Below, in pieces: positions 25,456-35,336 of a DNA stretch of 64,000 nucleotides. The notes under the pieces were generated by a model that had not been told where the DNA came from, did no database searches, and saw only the letters and a program-made list of their open reading frames with translations. The stretch comes from Chitinophaga costaii. GTDB taxonomy: Bacteria; Bacteroidota; Bacteroidia; Chitinophagales; Chitinophagaceae. The position numbers and the translations under genes are program-made. The stretch is taken from NCBI RefSeq assembly GCF_900094705.1, contig NZ_FMAR01000011.1, positions 1 through 64,000 on the forward strand, read 5' to 3'. Position 1 is the stretch's first letter, and every line of letters starts with the position of its first letter.

Positions 25456-26859
25456 ATGAAAATCGCATTTCATGGCGCCGCGCGCACTGTTACCGGGTCC
25501 AAACATATTATTACGTTGGACAACGGCAAAAAAATATTACTGGACTGTGGCTTGTTCCAGGGCATGGGCACCGACACCGACCGGCTGAATGAAACACTGG
25601 GATTTGATCCTGGCGGCATTACATACATGTTGCTTTCGCACGCCCACATTGATCATACCGGACTTATTCCCCGCCTGTCTAAACTTGGCTACCAGGGCCC
25701 CATCTACTGCACCGCCGCCACCCGCGATCTCACGGAGGTATTGCTCCAGGACTCCGCCGAAATACAAAACGACGATATTAAGTACGAGAACAAAAAGCGC
25801 CACCAGCAAAACCTTCCACCACTGGAACCTTTGTACACGGTAGACGATGCCCTGCATGTTCTTAAACAGTTGCAACCCGTAGACTACAACACCTGGACCC
25901 GCATAGACCCCGATGTGGAAGTTTTATACACCGACGCAGGTCATATTATCGGCAGCGCCTGTGTACATATCCGCATCACTGAAAAAGGAGTTACCCGCCA
26001 GCTTACTTTTAGTGGCGATGTAGGCCGTTATGGAGACCTGATCCTCAAATCTCCGGAAACCTTTCCACAGGCAGATTTTATCGTGATGGAATCTACCTAT
26101 GGCAGCACCCTGCACGAAGCCGCCAAACCTTCTGATGAAGCGTTGCTGCGCTACATCCACGAAACCTGCATATCGAATAAAGGCAAACTCATTATCCCTG
26201 CCTTTAGTGTAGGCCGCACTCAGGAACTTCTATACGTCTTGAACACGGCCCAACTGGCTGGTAAACTGCCGGCAGTAGACATCTTTGTAGACAGCCCCCT
26301 ATCGCTGGAAACTACGGAAGTGGTGATCCGCCATCCGGAATGTTTTAATGACACCTTACAGCAGGTACTGCGCACAGATACAAATCCATTTGACTTCCCC
26401 GGCCTGCATTACATCCGCACCGTGGAAGCCTCCAAGCAACTGAATTTCCGCACAGCACCCTGTGTTATCATCTCCGCCAGCGGGATGGCGGAAGCAGGCC
26501 GTGTTAAACATCATATTGCCAACAACATCCTGAACCCACAAAACATGATCCTGCTGGTAGGCTACTGCGAGCCGGACTCCCTGGGCGGACGCCTGATGCG
26601 CGGTGCTAAACAAGTACACATATACGGCACCCGCTACGATGTAAATGCCCGCATAGGCTCCATCCGCTCCATGAGCGCCCATGGCGATTACCAGGACCTG
26701 GGCCATTGGCTGGCCGGCCAGGTCCCCGATAAAGTACAAAAGCTTTTTCTGGTGCATGGAGAATATGAAGTGCAACAAATCTTCCGCGAATGGTTACTTA
26801 AAAAAGGCTTCAAAGACATCCAGATTCCCGCGCAACACACGGAGGTAGACTTGGGGTAA
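25456..26859 (+). CDS. MBL-fold beta-CASP ribonuclease-like hydrolase
   Basis: A metallo-beta-lactamase domain with SHAHIDHTG (His62, His64, Asp66, His67), ligand regions DAGHIIGSA and FSGDVG, a beta-CASP domain from about 245, and the C-terminal SAHGDY and LVHGE motifs. This is the YsH1/CPSF-like group of RNA-processing nucleases that bacteria carry besides RNase J. The length of 467 residues is typical. The gene ends 14 bases before the stop of the convergent sensor-kinase gene. Confidence 0.92.
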   Translation: MKIAFHGAARTVTGSKHIITLDNGKKILLDCGLFQGMGTDTDRLNETLGFDPGGITYMLLSHAHIDHTGLIPRLSKLGYQGPIYCTAATRDLTEVLLQDSAEIQNDDIKYENKKRHQQNLPPLEPLYTVDDALHVLKQLQPVDYNTWTRIDPDVEVLYTDAGHIIGSACVHIRITEKGVTRQLTFSGDVGRYGDLILKSPETFPQADFIVMESTYGSTLHEAAKPSDEALLRYIHETCISNKGKLIIPAFSVGRTQELLYVLNTAQLAGKLPAVDIFVDSPLSLETTEVVIRHPECFNDTLQQVLRTDTNPFDFPGLHYIRTVEASKQLNFRTAPCVIISASGMAEAGRVKHHIANNILNPQNMILLVGYCEPDSLGGRLMRGAKQVHIYGTRYDVNARIGSIRSMSAHGDYQDLGHWLAGQVPDKVQKLFLVHGEYEVQQIFREWLLKKGFKDIQIPAQHTEVDLG

Positions 26860-26873
26860 AAAAGACGGTAGTT

Positions 26874-29800
26874 TTATTCCTCCATAGGTATCCAAATATT
26901 TACCTGCGTACCCAAATTATCGCCCGTTGGGCTTTTCAGGTCAAGGATTTCGAATGAGGCCTCTACATTAAAACGGCTGTTGTACAAGGAAAGCCGGTCG
27001 CGGGTTATTTGCAGCCCCCGGGAGTGGTGTGTTTCTCCGCCCTGTTGTTTAATGGCGGCAGAGCGCTCCCGGCCTATGCCATTGTCTTGGATAATACACA
27101 ACAGGTGCTTGTCTTTTTTCTCGAAGTTGATACGCAATATGCCCATCTCTTTTTTATGCAGCAGGCCATGCCAAATAGCATTTTCCACAAAAGGTTGCAA
27201 GATCATAGAAGGAATTTCTATAAAATCCGGATCCAGTGCTGGTGAGATGGAAATACTGTACTGGAATTGGTCGGCAAAGCGCAGTTTTTCCAGTTCCATA
27301 TAATTTTCCAACATCTTCAATTCTTTGGAGAGCGGCAAGGTATTAAGCTGCGAATGATCTAACACATCACGGATAAGCCGCGCAAAACGTCCCAGGTATG
27401 CCAGCGCCTGCTCCATCTGGTTTTTCATCATGAAAAGCTGGATAGAGTTCAGCGCATTGAAAATAAAATGCGGGTTCATCTGCGCACGCAGCGCCTTCAT
27501 TTCTGATTGGGATATCTGCTGCTGGAACTCGGCTCTACGTTTGGCCTGCTTTTGTACACGGTGAATACGGTAACGCATAAACGAAAATATAACTCCCACT
27601 ACCGCCATTCCGCACAGCGCCCTGAACCACCACGTTTGCCAAAAGGCGGGGTGGATATAAATTTTCAGCATTGTAACGTGATCCGAATAAGTGCCCGCGG
27701 TATTAGACGCCTTCACTTTGAACGTGTACATACCTGGTGAAAGGTTGGTATAACGCGCGGTGGGAACCTGGTTATTTTCCGACCAGTTTTCATCCAGCCC
27801 TTCCAGCTTATAGGCATAGCGTAGCCGCGCACGGTTATAGTGAATACTGCGGAAACTAATGTTAATGGAATTTTGCCGGGCCGTGAGCGGTACCGGCTTA
27901 TCTTCCAGTAAATCTGCCTCAAAAAGAATAGTACTATCCAACGCCCGCAAACCGGTGATGGTAACATCTGGCGGCGGTGGCGCCGGTTGCAGCATGGCCG
28001 GCAGCAGGCTTACCACGAAATTGGAGGCACCCACCAGCAAATGCCCATCCTGCAAAGGCAAAATGCGGCGACGGGTACGACGGTTATTGTCGATGATGTC
28101 ATCATTCTGCTGATACATTTCTAATTGGTTCTCTGCCCAGCGATAGGTATAAAAACCATAAGGCGTCGTAAGCCATACCCCGTTACCATGGCGCTGCATA
28201 TGCAGCACCCATTCCTCAAAAACATGACCGCCTGTTTTTACCTGCTGCCATACATCGCGGCGGGTATTGTACATAAACAGACCATGGTCTGTGCCGGCCA
28301 GTAGCGAGGAATCGCTGGTACGGTACAGGCATAATACGTTATTGACCACATTACTATCCGCCCCTTTAAATAACACACTGCGTACCCTGCCTGCCCTTGC
28401 CTTGTCCCACAGCACCAGCCCTCCGTCATTGGTGGCCAGCCACAAATAATGGCTGCCTTCCGGCACAATGTCCAGCACCGATAGCGGTCCTTTAAACTGA
28501 TCGTTCAACTGGTGGTAATTATAAAACTGCTGCTGTTGCGGATTCCAAAGGCCCAGGCCTTTTTTATACAGGCCTATCCACACAGCGGTATCGCTTTCAG
28601 GGTATATGTTTAGCAGCGCCTGGTCGTCAAATACACGGGGATGGTAGTGGGCATCAAAAGAATGGGTGAGTGGATTATATACCGATAGCTCACCATTCTC
28701 CTGCCCCATTAACACCTTTCCCTGGAAAGCCGCCAGGCTCCAGACTTTGCTGGCATGATTGGGTAAGTCTTTTTCCGGGTGCAAACCATACACCATTTGC
28801 TGCAAGAGGTTCATGCCCGCATCCAGGCGTCGTACGCCCTGGCCCCAGTAGGCCAGGTATATATCACCCGTAGGTGTTTGCAGCATATCGGTAACCTCAC
28901 TTTGTGGTAACCGCAACGTAGTATGCGGAAATACCGTACGCTCGCTCCAGGCCTGGAGCCCCGGCGTTTGCAAGCCCAGTACGCTAATGCCACGATCAGT
29001 ACCTATCCAGCGTTGCCCATCACTGGTGCTAAAAAAACAATTGATCTCGTTGTCGTAATACAGCCCCTGTTCAGATTCGTTATTACCAGTTATCCGCAGG
29101 GTGGCCTCCAGGGTGTGGGCCGGTATGCCGAACATACCTGCCTGGGTAGCCAGCCATACCGTGCCGGCATTGTCCTCCATCACATCAAAGGCGCGCAGGT
29201 TGGCCCCTCTACCCCCGTTCATCTCCGGCGCATGGAGCAGCACGGAGTCTAATTGTTTGCGATGCAGATCGTAACAATACACCATATTATTGCGGGATGC
29301 AATCCATAACCGCTGGTGGCGGTCTATATAAAATTTGCGCACACTATTGTTCAGGTGCAGCACCGGTAAATGTTCCGGATTATACTGCGCGCTGTATAGC
29401 TGGTGGCGTACATGATCCAGCACATAAATACCATGCGAACCGCTCAGCCAGAGGTTGCCTGCCGTATCTTCCAACATCGCGCTATTCATCTGTCGGCGCA
29501 CGCTTTCGGGTATCATAGGCGCAGGCTCCATCACGTCTTTAGCGGCGTTGTAGCGTAATAATCCTTCTTCGCTGGTGGCCCAGATTAAACCTTTGCTATC
29601 GCAGAGAAGTTGCTCGCATTGCAACTCTCGGCTGCTAGTAGGATTAAAATGCAGGGGTACCACTTTTACCTGCCCCGTTACAGGATCATATCGGCGAATA
29701 TTTTGAGGAGTGCCTATCCAGATACGGTTATGGTGGTCTTCCATCAAGCAGATATCGTCATAAAACACCGAGCCTGGCAGGTGGTCGAATTCAGCTATGG

Positions 29801-30017
29801 TGTTAAAATTATTGCCGTCGAACCGTTGTAAAGCGGTGCTAGCTATCCACAGGAATCCTTTGCTGTCCTGCAAAATGCTGGACACATGATTACCCGCCAG
29901 TCCCTGCTGAATATTCAGGTGCAGGAAAGCATAGGTAGGCGGCTGGGCATGCAGGCCGCCAGCGCTATACAGTAAGCCAATAAGAAATAAATAATGAAGG
30001 AGGCTTCTCAAATGCAT
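26874..30017 (-). CDS. Two-component propeller sensor with LytS-type histidine kinase
   Basis: 1047 residues from MHLRSLLHYLFLIG; an upstream in-frame start at 30104 would place 29 polar residues before this signal peptide and is less likely. Two seven-bladed propellers of repeated short motifs (DSKGFLWIAS, DNAGTVWLAT, DGQRWIGTDRG) fill the periplasmic part. A Y_Y_Y domain (YKLEGLDENW, LSPGMYTFKVKASN) follows, then one transmembrane helix (about 825), then a LytS-type His_kinase domain with His850 in QMNPHFIFNALNSI and an HATPase with IIQDNGIGRE. There is no receiver or AraC domain, so it is not a hybrid. No LytTR regulator adjoins it. Confidence 0.93.
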   Translation of the reverse strand: MHLRSLLHYLFLIGLLYSAGGLHAQPPTYAFLHLNIQQGLAGNHVSSILQDSKGFLWIASTALQRFDGNNFNTIAEFDHLPGSVFYDDICLMEDHHNRIWIGTPQNIRRYDPVTGQVKVVPLHFNPTSSRELQCEQLLCDSKGLIWATSEEGLLRYNAAKDVMEPAPMIPESVRRQMNSAMLEDTAGNLWLSGSHGIYVLDHVRHQLYSAQYNPEHLPVLHLNNSVRKFYIDRHQRLWIASRNNMVYCYDLHRKQLDSVLLHAPEMNGGRGANLRAFDVMEDNAGTVWLATQAGMFGIPAHTLEATLRITGNNESEQGLYYDNEINCFFSTSDGQRWIGTDRGISVLGLQTPGLQAWSERTVFPHTTLRLPQSEVTDMLQTPTGDIYLAYWGQGVRRLDAGMNLLQQMVYGLHPEKDLPNHASKVWSLAAFQGKVLMGQENGELSVYNPLTHSFDAHYHPRVFDDQALLNIYPESDTAVWIGLYKKGLGLWNPQQQQFYNYHQLNDQFKGPLSVLDIVPEGSHYLWLATNDGGLVLWDKARAGRVRSVLFKGADSNVVNNVLCLYRTSDSSLLAGTDHGLFMYNTRRDVWQQVKTGGHVFEEWVLHMQRHGNGVWLTTPYGFYTYRWAENQLEMYQQNDDIIDNNRRTRRRILPLQDGHLLVGASNFVVSLLPAMLQPAPPPPDVTITGLRALDSTILFEADLLEDKPVPLTARQNSINISFRSIHYNRARLRYAYKLEGLDENWSENNQVPTARYTNLSPGMYTFKVKASNTAGTYSDHVTMLKIYIHPAFWQTWWFRALCGMAVVGVIFSFMRYRIHRVQKQAKRRAEFQQQISQSEMKALRAQMNPHFIFNALNSIQLFMMKNQMEQALAYLGRFARLIRDVLDHSQLNTLPLSKELKMLENYMELEKLRFADQFQYSISISPALDPDFIEIPSMILQPFVENAIWHGLLHKKEMGILRINFEKKDKHLLCIIQDNGIGRERSAAIKQQGGETHHSRGLQITRDRLSLYNSRFNVEASFEILDLKSPTGDNLGTQVNIWIPMEE

Positions 30018-30127
30018 AAGTGGATGTAGTATCCTCAAATTATAAAATGTCTTTAATATCTTGTGCTTATTCTCTTTAACGGAAACAAGAAAACCAGCTT
30101 TCACACATGCATTTATCCGCTATCCGT

Positions 30128-31525
30128 ATGTTCAAATACATACGCCATCTTAGTTGTATGGCCCTCCTGTTGCCTATGTCTGCCGCCCAGGCACAAACCG
30201 TTAGTAATGACGATGCATCCCGGATCGTGAAGGCACTGACTGACCAATTAACGGATCAATATCCGTTCCCGGAAATTTCTGCCCAATACAAGGCTGCCCT
30301 GCTCAAAAACGAGGCCGCCGGCCAATACTTCCAGCTCAGCGAAGCAGCCTTGGGCAACAAGCTTACCGCTGATCTGCAGGCTACCCACAAAGACGTACAC
30401 CTGCACGTGTGGCGCGATACAGACCGTTATAAGGCCCTGGTAGCACCCCACGAACACCACCGCGGCAACGCAGCCGACTTCGATGCGGAACTGGAAGCAG
30501 ACCGCCGTGGCGGGTACGGCTATCAGCGCGTGGAGCTGGATGCAGCCACCAGTACAGCCTATATTAATATTCCCGGCGGGTTTAAGAGCAGCCAGGAGGC
30601 TTTTGAAATGGCAGCATCGGCCATGGGTATGGCGGCTTACAGCCAGCATATCGTCATAGACCTGCGTCATAACGGTGGCGGCTCCGGGCAAATGGGCCGT
30701 TTCCTGGCTTCGTATTTTTATGAGCCGGGCAATGAACAGTTTTACCTGAACGGCTTTTACAAAGACCGCTCCAAGGATATACAGGAATGGACCTATCCTT
30801 TCGTGCCGGGCCACCATATGCCCCACGCCAAATTATATGTGCTGGTAGATCATAACACGGCCTCCGCTTCCGAAGGTTTTGCCTACGCTATCCAGCAACT
30901 GCACCGGGGCACCATCGTGGGCGATACTACAGCGGGTGCAGGCATTGCCGGTGGCTTTCATGCACTGGGCAATAACCTGATCGTGTTCTTGCCCGTGAAA
31001 ATGGTTACTGCACCCAATTCCACGGTAGGATGGGAAGGCACCGGCGTAATACCCGACGTAACCAGCACTGGCCCCGCAGCCTGGGATGCCGCAAAACGCC
31101 TCATCTTAAAAGACATCATGGCCGACACCACCGACCACGTAGGACAAGCCGCCGCCCAATGGCGGCTGGAAGATGATAGCAGTACCAGTTTGGAAGGCGA
31201 TGTTTTGAAGAAAAAATATGCGGCACTGGTGGGTACCTACAACAAAGGGGAAGTAACCATTACCGCCGTAAAAGAGGGCCTTCAATGGAACCGTTTCGAA
31301 AACGGTAAAGCGCCCCAACACTATGCCCTGCGCGAAGTAAAACCAGACGTGATCACCATCCTGGAAATGAACAAGGAATACGGTGGCCCCACCTGCAGTC
31401 GCATATACCTACAACGAGATGCAGCCGGTCACATAGAAAGCCTGATCCGCAAAACCATTATGACGGCCGGAACTATTTACACCTCACCCTCACCTTACCT
31501 GCGTTCGGGCGGCATAGCAAAATAA
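30128..31525 (+). CDS. S41 family C-terminal-processing-like peptidase, exported
   Basis: Serine protease of the TSP/interphotoreceptor-retinoid-binding-protein group. A signal peptide (MFKYIRHLSCMALLLPMSAA) supports the ATG at 30128 instead of 30107. The N-terminal helical cap has KALTDQLTDQYPF. The catalytic core has IDLRHNGGGSGQMGRFLAS and HNTASASEGFAYA with the probable nucleophile Ser248. No PDZ domain is apparent, as in the IRBP-like group. The C-terminal 100 residues form a small beta domain. The gene is divergent from the propeller kinase; their starts are 110 bases apart. Confidence 0.92.
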   Translation: MFKYIRHLSCMALLLPMSAAQAQTVSNDDASRIVKALTDQLTDQYPFPEISAQYKAALLKNEAAGQYFQLSEAALGNKLTADLQATHKDVHLHVWRDTDRYKALVAPHEHHRGNAADFDAELEADRRGGYGYQRVELDAATSTAYINIPGGFKSSQEAFEMAASAMGMAAYSQHIVIDLRHNGGGSGQMGRFLASYFYEPGNEQFYLNGFYKDRSKDIQEWTYPFVPGHHMPHAKLYVLVDHNTASASEGFAYAIQQLHRGTIVGDTTAGAGIAGGFHALGNNLIVFLPVKMVTAPNSTVGWEGTGVIPDVTSTGPAAWDAAKRLILKDIMADTTDHVGQAAAQWRLEDDSSTSLEGDVLKKKYAALVGTYNKGEVTITAVKEGLQWNRFENGKAPQHYALREVKPDVITILEMNKEYGGPTCSRIYLQRDAAGHIESLIRKTIMTAGTIYTSPSPYLRSGGIAK

Positions 31526-31538
31526 AAGACCGCGTTGA

Positions 31539-32480
31539 TCAAACTGGCTGTATATATAATGCATAATACTTGCCCTTTTGCAGCAGCAGGGCCGCAGGGT
31601 TGGCCCGCTCCACCATCTCAGCATTCTCTAACATGAGGATCTCATCGGCGTTCCGCACGGTGGATAGGCGATGGGCGATGATTAAACTGGTGTGGCCCTG
31701 CATGAGCAAGTCCATCCTCTTTTGTATGATCTGCTATATGCCGGTATCAATAGAACTGGAGGCTTTGTCCAGGATGAGGATGGAGGGTTTGGCCACTGTA
31801 ACGTGGGCTATGTTAAGTAGTTGCCGCTGCCACTGGCTAAGATTTCCCCCATCCTTTTCCAGCACGGCCTGATAAACGTTGGGCAGCCCTTTAATAAATG
31901 AATCGGCGCCGGATAACACCGCCGCATGAAGAACTGCTTCATCTGTATCGGCCAGCCGTCCATAACGGATTGTCCATGACGCTTGGCCGTAAACAGGTGG
32001 GTATCCTGTAGCACCATTCCAAGCAATTGCCGCAAGCTATTTTTCTTTATTTTTCGTATATCCGTTCCATCTATGGTGATCTTACCCGATTGTATGTCGT
32101 AAAACCTGGGCAATAAATTCATAATCGTAGATTTGACCGCGCCCGTAGCGTCCACCAGCGCACTTATGGCTTGCCTTGGCTTCCAGTGAAATGTTTTTAA
32201 GTATCACCTTTCCGCTGTGGAAGCTAAATGTAACGTTGTGCAATAATACATTTCCTTTTACACCGGGGAAATGATATCGTGAAGCCGTACGCCTGCACAT
32301 CTATGGCTGCTGCTATGATCTACGCATCGGCAGACTGCGCATTGCACCAGGCAGGGTTTTGTTTGATGGTGCCGGAAAATAATTCATATTGCTGCAACAC
32401 CAAGCTAATACGGGTGCGTAAATGCTGCAACGTATAAGTACGTATGTCTTTCGCTTTATAGCAGCAAACAGGCTCACCTA
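31539..32480 (-). pseudogene. Decayed heterodimeric ABC exporter: remnants of two ATPase domains
   Basis: No intact frame, but ABC ATPase homology runs through several minus-strand frames. The right part (about 32320-32478) has LRTRISLVLQQYELFSGTIK, a Q-loop region, ended by an in-frame stop. Next comes the start of a second ATPase domain ([20 protein letters not shown]), a frameshift, then a Walker A altered from GATGAGKST to [10 protein letters not shown] further frameshift precedes the ABC signature (LSQWQRQ instead of LSGGQRQ) and Walker B (ILILDKASSS, catalytic Glu to Lys). An in-frame TAG follows, then an intact H-loop (IIAHRLSTVRNADEI). The second membrane domain and the end of the first ATPase are deleted. 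Confidence 0.88.
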
Positions 32481-32547
32481 AAAAAAGGGGCATTCCCTAA
32501 AATAAATGGGAAAGCTCCTGGTTACTGCGCTATACCGCCCTAAGCAT

Positions 32548-34125
32548 TTATGACTTACCCGTTCCATTCATAACAAACCAGCGGGCGGCTGCCTGTTGCA
32601 GTGTAGCAACATCCGGGTTACTAGCTGCCGCCCAGGCTATCACTCCATCCGGGCGTACCAGCACGGCGCTTAAGCCTAACTGCTTTTTTGCGGGACCCGT
32701 AATATACTTGAGCGCATGGCCATATTCGTCCGCTACTTGCTTCAAAGATGCGTTCCCCTCAAAATCCAGCAGCAGGCCCTGTCCTTCCTGCAGCAAGGTG
32801 CCTATGTGTATCCCACCATCTTCCAGTTCAAAATTAGGTACGCTATAGCCGGTAAGCGGGTGCTGGCCATCCAACTGGTAATGATTGAAGATGCCCCACA
32901 ATCTTGCGGCAATATAAGTAGCGCCATCACGCGTATCGGTAAGGTCCCGCACAATGGCACGCAGTGCGCTGGCCGCCGGGTCTGGATGCATTATGGCCAC
33001 CTGTGCGCGCGACCAGTCTAATACGGCTGCGCCAATAGGATGCCGCTCTGTACAATAACTGTCTAACAAGCCTTCCGGTGCCTTCCCCTGGATGGTGGCA
33101 GCCAGCTTCCAGCCCAGGTTCATGGCATCGCCCAGCCCAAGGTTGAGCCCCTGGCCGCCTAACGGTGCATGAATGTGAGCAGCATCGCCGGCTATCAACA
33201 CCCGCCCGTTGCGGTAAGTGGTGGCCTGCCGTGCATGGTCTGTCCAGGTAGTAGCGATATGCAGGGCATTGATGATAACGTCGGTTTGAGAAATACGGCG
33301 TAATACGGCTTGCACATGCGACAGGGTAACCGGCTTCCCGGCCTGGTGAAATGCACCGCCATCAAAATCCTGTATGATCAGGTAACCTGGTTGCGATTGC
33401 AGGTACATACCGGTTGCTGTTACCTGCCTGCCCGGCAGCAGCTTTGAGGGCTTGGCAATGTCTGCCTGCACAGAATAGCCGGTAAACGTTGGCTCCGTAC
33501 CAGCAAATGTAAAGCCGCCCAACTTGCGCACCATACTGCGGCTGCCATCGCAGCCCACCAGATATTTTCCAATAATCGTTTGATCGCCTGCCTGCACGGT
33601 CACTCCAGCTGCCGATTGATAAAAGTGTTCCAGCGCAAGACCTCGCCAAATGGTTACGCCCAGGGCGGTGGCGCGGCGGGTCAGTATGGTTTCTATTTCT
33701 TCCATGGAAGACAACAAACTGGTAGGCGTATCGCCTGGCAACCTATGCTTCCATTGTGTAGGATCAATATGGTCTTCAAACAATGGAATGCCGGCAAAGT
33801 GCGCTACCTGCCGGCGGATGGGCTGCCCCTGCGCAGCAGGAGCCGTGACATGGGGTTGCCGTACATGTTGATGTAGCTCCAACGCCGGCAGTAATCCACG
33901 ACGATACAGCGCTTCAATCGTAGGTGCCGACAGCCCCCGCATGCCAAAAGGAAGCTGCTTTAAAGGCGTGATGGGTTGCGCTGCTTTTTCCAGGATAAGT
34001 ACTGTACAGTGGGCTAAAGCCAACTCACCCGCCAGGAATAAACCTACCGGCCCGGCCCCGGAAATAATCACATCATAATCAGTAGTAAGTGGTGTAGTGA
34101 GCGTGCTTTCAAGGTTTGTATGCAT
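32548..34125 (-). CDS. FAD-dependent aromatic-ring monooxygenase (PheA/TfdB type)
   Basis: Hydroxylates an aromatic or polyketide-like substrate with NAD(P)H and O2; the substrate is unknown. The Rossmann GxGxxG is Gly23-Gly25-Gly28 in ISGAGPVGLF. The DG motif is LVGCDGSRSMVRK, and the second FAD motif is VLIAGDAAHIHAPLGGQGLN. The C-terminal thioredoxin-like domain (from about 400) fits the phenol-hydroxylase/TetX-RIF-like group. It lies 40 bases downstream of the AraC-type regulator and is probably cotranscribed, so that regulator likely controls it. Antibiotic inactivation or aromatic catabolism are both possible. Confidence 0.92.
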   Translation of the reverse strand: MHTNLESTLTTPLTTDYDVIISGAGPVGLFLAGELALAHCTVLILEKAAQPITPLKQLPFGMRGLSAPTIEALYRRGLLPALELHQHVRQPHVTAPAAQGQPIRRQVAHFAGIPLFEDHIDPTQWKHRLPGDTPTSLLSSMEEIETILTRRATALGVTIWRGLALEHFYQSAAGVTVQAGDQTIIGKYLVGCDGSRSMVRKLGGFTFAGTEPTFTGYSVQADIAKPSKLLPGRQVTATGMYLQSQPGYLIIQDFDGGAFHQAGKPVTLSHVQAVLRRISQTDVIINALHIATTWTDHARQATTYRNGRVLIAGDAAHIHAPLGGQGLNLGLGDAMNLGWKLAATIQGKAPEGLLDSYCTERHPIGAAVLDWSRAQVAIMHPDPAASALRAIVRDLTDTRDGATYIAARLWGIFNHYQLDGQHPLTGYSVPNFELEDGGIHIGTLLQEGQGLLLDFEGNASLKQVADEYGHALKYITGPAKKQLGLSAVLVRPDGVIAWAAASNPDVATLQQAAARWFVMNGTGKS

Positions 34126-34165
34126 ATATCATCATTAAAGCACAAAATTCCGGCATGTGCTTTTA

Positions 34166-34984
34166 CTAAGCTTGTACAAACGCGACAAAGTCGTCGCTCA
34201 ACCCCTGTTTTCTTTTCTTCGCATTTCGAGCAAATGCGGCGGGCGTAGTGCCGCTGTAGCGTTTAAATTCCCTGGAGAGATGAGATTGATCCGTATAGCC
34301 AAGCTCCTGCGCCAAGCCGGCAAGGGAGATAGCTGGATGAAGCCATAAGTTGTTGCGCACTTGTTCAAAACGCAGGAGGCCCGACACATCTTTCACGGTA
34401 TACCCTGCAGATTGTTTAAACTGTCTTTCCAGCGTACGCACGGTGGCATGTGCCGCCGCCGCTACCTGGCTTACGTGCAGGGCGCCATGGGTCGCCCGCA
34501 TGGCCATGCCTGCTTTATACAACATACTATTCACTGCAATCCCCGCCCTTGCCTGCAGAAAATACTGCTGTACGGCTGCCATTGCTTCCGCAATGTTGCC
34601 AGCTTCCATCCATTGGCACAACGTAGATTGCAGATTGGCAATAGGATGCTCTAACATGCGCACACCACCTTTTCCTGCCGGCAGGCCAAGTAAATCAAAC
34701 ACCGTCCAGGGATAACACCGGATACCAAGGATTTGCAAACGGTTTTGTGTATGAAACAATATAGGCTGATTAATAAGTCCCATCATAAAGGGCGAGGGCA
34801 ATGCCTGCAAATTTCCCTGATGAACGATGCTACAGGGGCCGCCGAAATGAAAGATAATTTCAGCATAACCATCTGGTATAACTTCAAAACTGGCGGATGC
34901 TTCACCAGCGTCTCTGTTATTATACCAAAAACATTTGATGGTTTCCTGTAGCTCCTCCGGCGGTACAAATTCTTGGTGCTGCAT
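34166..34984 (-). CDS. AraC family transcriptional regulator
   Basis: 272 residues. The N-terminal half (EVIPDGYAEIIFHFGG) is a DUF6597-like sensor domain common in Bacteroidota regulators. The C-terminal 100 residues form the AraC double helix-turn-helix: VSQVAAAAHATVRTLERQFKQ (helices 2-3, here split) and LAQELGYTDQSHLSREFKRY, then TPAAFARN. It lies upstream of and co-directional with the FAD monooxygenase, which is probably its target. Confidence 0.93.
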   Translation of the reverse strand: MQHQEFVPPEELQETIKCFWYNNRDAGEASASFEVIPDGYAEIIFHFGGPCSIVHQGNLQALPSPFMMGLINQPILFHTQNRLQILGIRCYPWTVFDLLGLPAGKGGVRMLEHPIANLQSTLCQWMEAGNIAEAMAAVQQYFLQARAGIAVNSMLYKAGMAMRATHGALHVSQVAAAAHATVRTLERQFKQSAGYTVKDVSGLLRFEQVRNNLWLHPAISLAGLAQELGYTDQSHLSREFKRYSGTTPAAFARNAKKRKQGLSDDFVAFVQA

Positions 34985-35066
34985 AGGGTAAGATAGGATA
35001 TTTATCGGTATTGAATATTTGCAGGAAGGATACGTATCAGGCTATGTAAGATAATGTGCATAAAAA

Positions 35067-35103
35067 AAGAGGCATCACCGCGTGTAAACGATTGATGCCT
35101 CTT
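35067..35103 (-). terminator. Terminator of the tRNA-Glu transcript
   Basis: An 11-bp perfect stem (35067-35077 with 35093-35103, AAGAGGCATCA) closes a 15-base loop. On the minus strand it is followed by seven T residues, so it ends leftward transcription of the two tRNA genes. Confidence 0.85.
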
Positions 35104-35114
35104 ATTTATCTTGG

Positions 35115-35186
35115 TAGCGCGTACGGGAGTCGAACCCGTCATTCCTCCGTGAAAGGGAGGCGTCTTAGCCGATTGACCAACGCGCC
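35115..35186 (-). tRNA. tRNA-Glu (anticodon TTC), second in the transcript
   Basis: The cloverleaf is complete: 7-bp acceptor with a G-U first pair, D stem GTC/GAC, anticodon stem CCTCC/GGAGG around CTTTCAC (anticodon TTC), T arm ACGGG-TTCGACT-CCCGT and discriminator A. CCA is encoded at 35112-35114. Identical to the copy at 35243-35314. Confidence 0.95.
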
Positions 35187-35242
35187 AGGTACTTTCAATA
35201 AGGTTAAAGTAATGCTTCACCTTTCGTGGAGCGGGGTGATGG

Positions 35243-35314
35243 TAGCGCGTACGGGAGTCGAACCCGTCATTCCTCCGTGAAAGGGAGGCGTCTTAGCCGA
35301 TTGACCAACGCGCC
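35243..35314 (-). tRNA. tRNA-Glu (anticodon TTC), first in the transcript
   Basis: Same sequence and structure as the downstream copy, with encoded CCA at 35240-35242. The 53-base spacer between the two copies is not repeated. Its promoter is at 35337-35366. Confidence 0.95.
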
Positions 35315-35336
35315 GTTGGTTTGTTTATTGGGATTG

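Noticed and set aside
35056..35280. A rightward frame with a histidine-containing product across the tRNA genes
   Set aside because: It runs antisense through both tRNA genes and their spacer.
35112..35315. Direct repeats resembling a CRISPR array
   Set aside because: The two 75-base repeats fold as tRNA-Glu and occur only twice.
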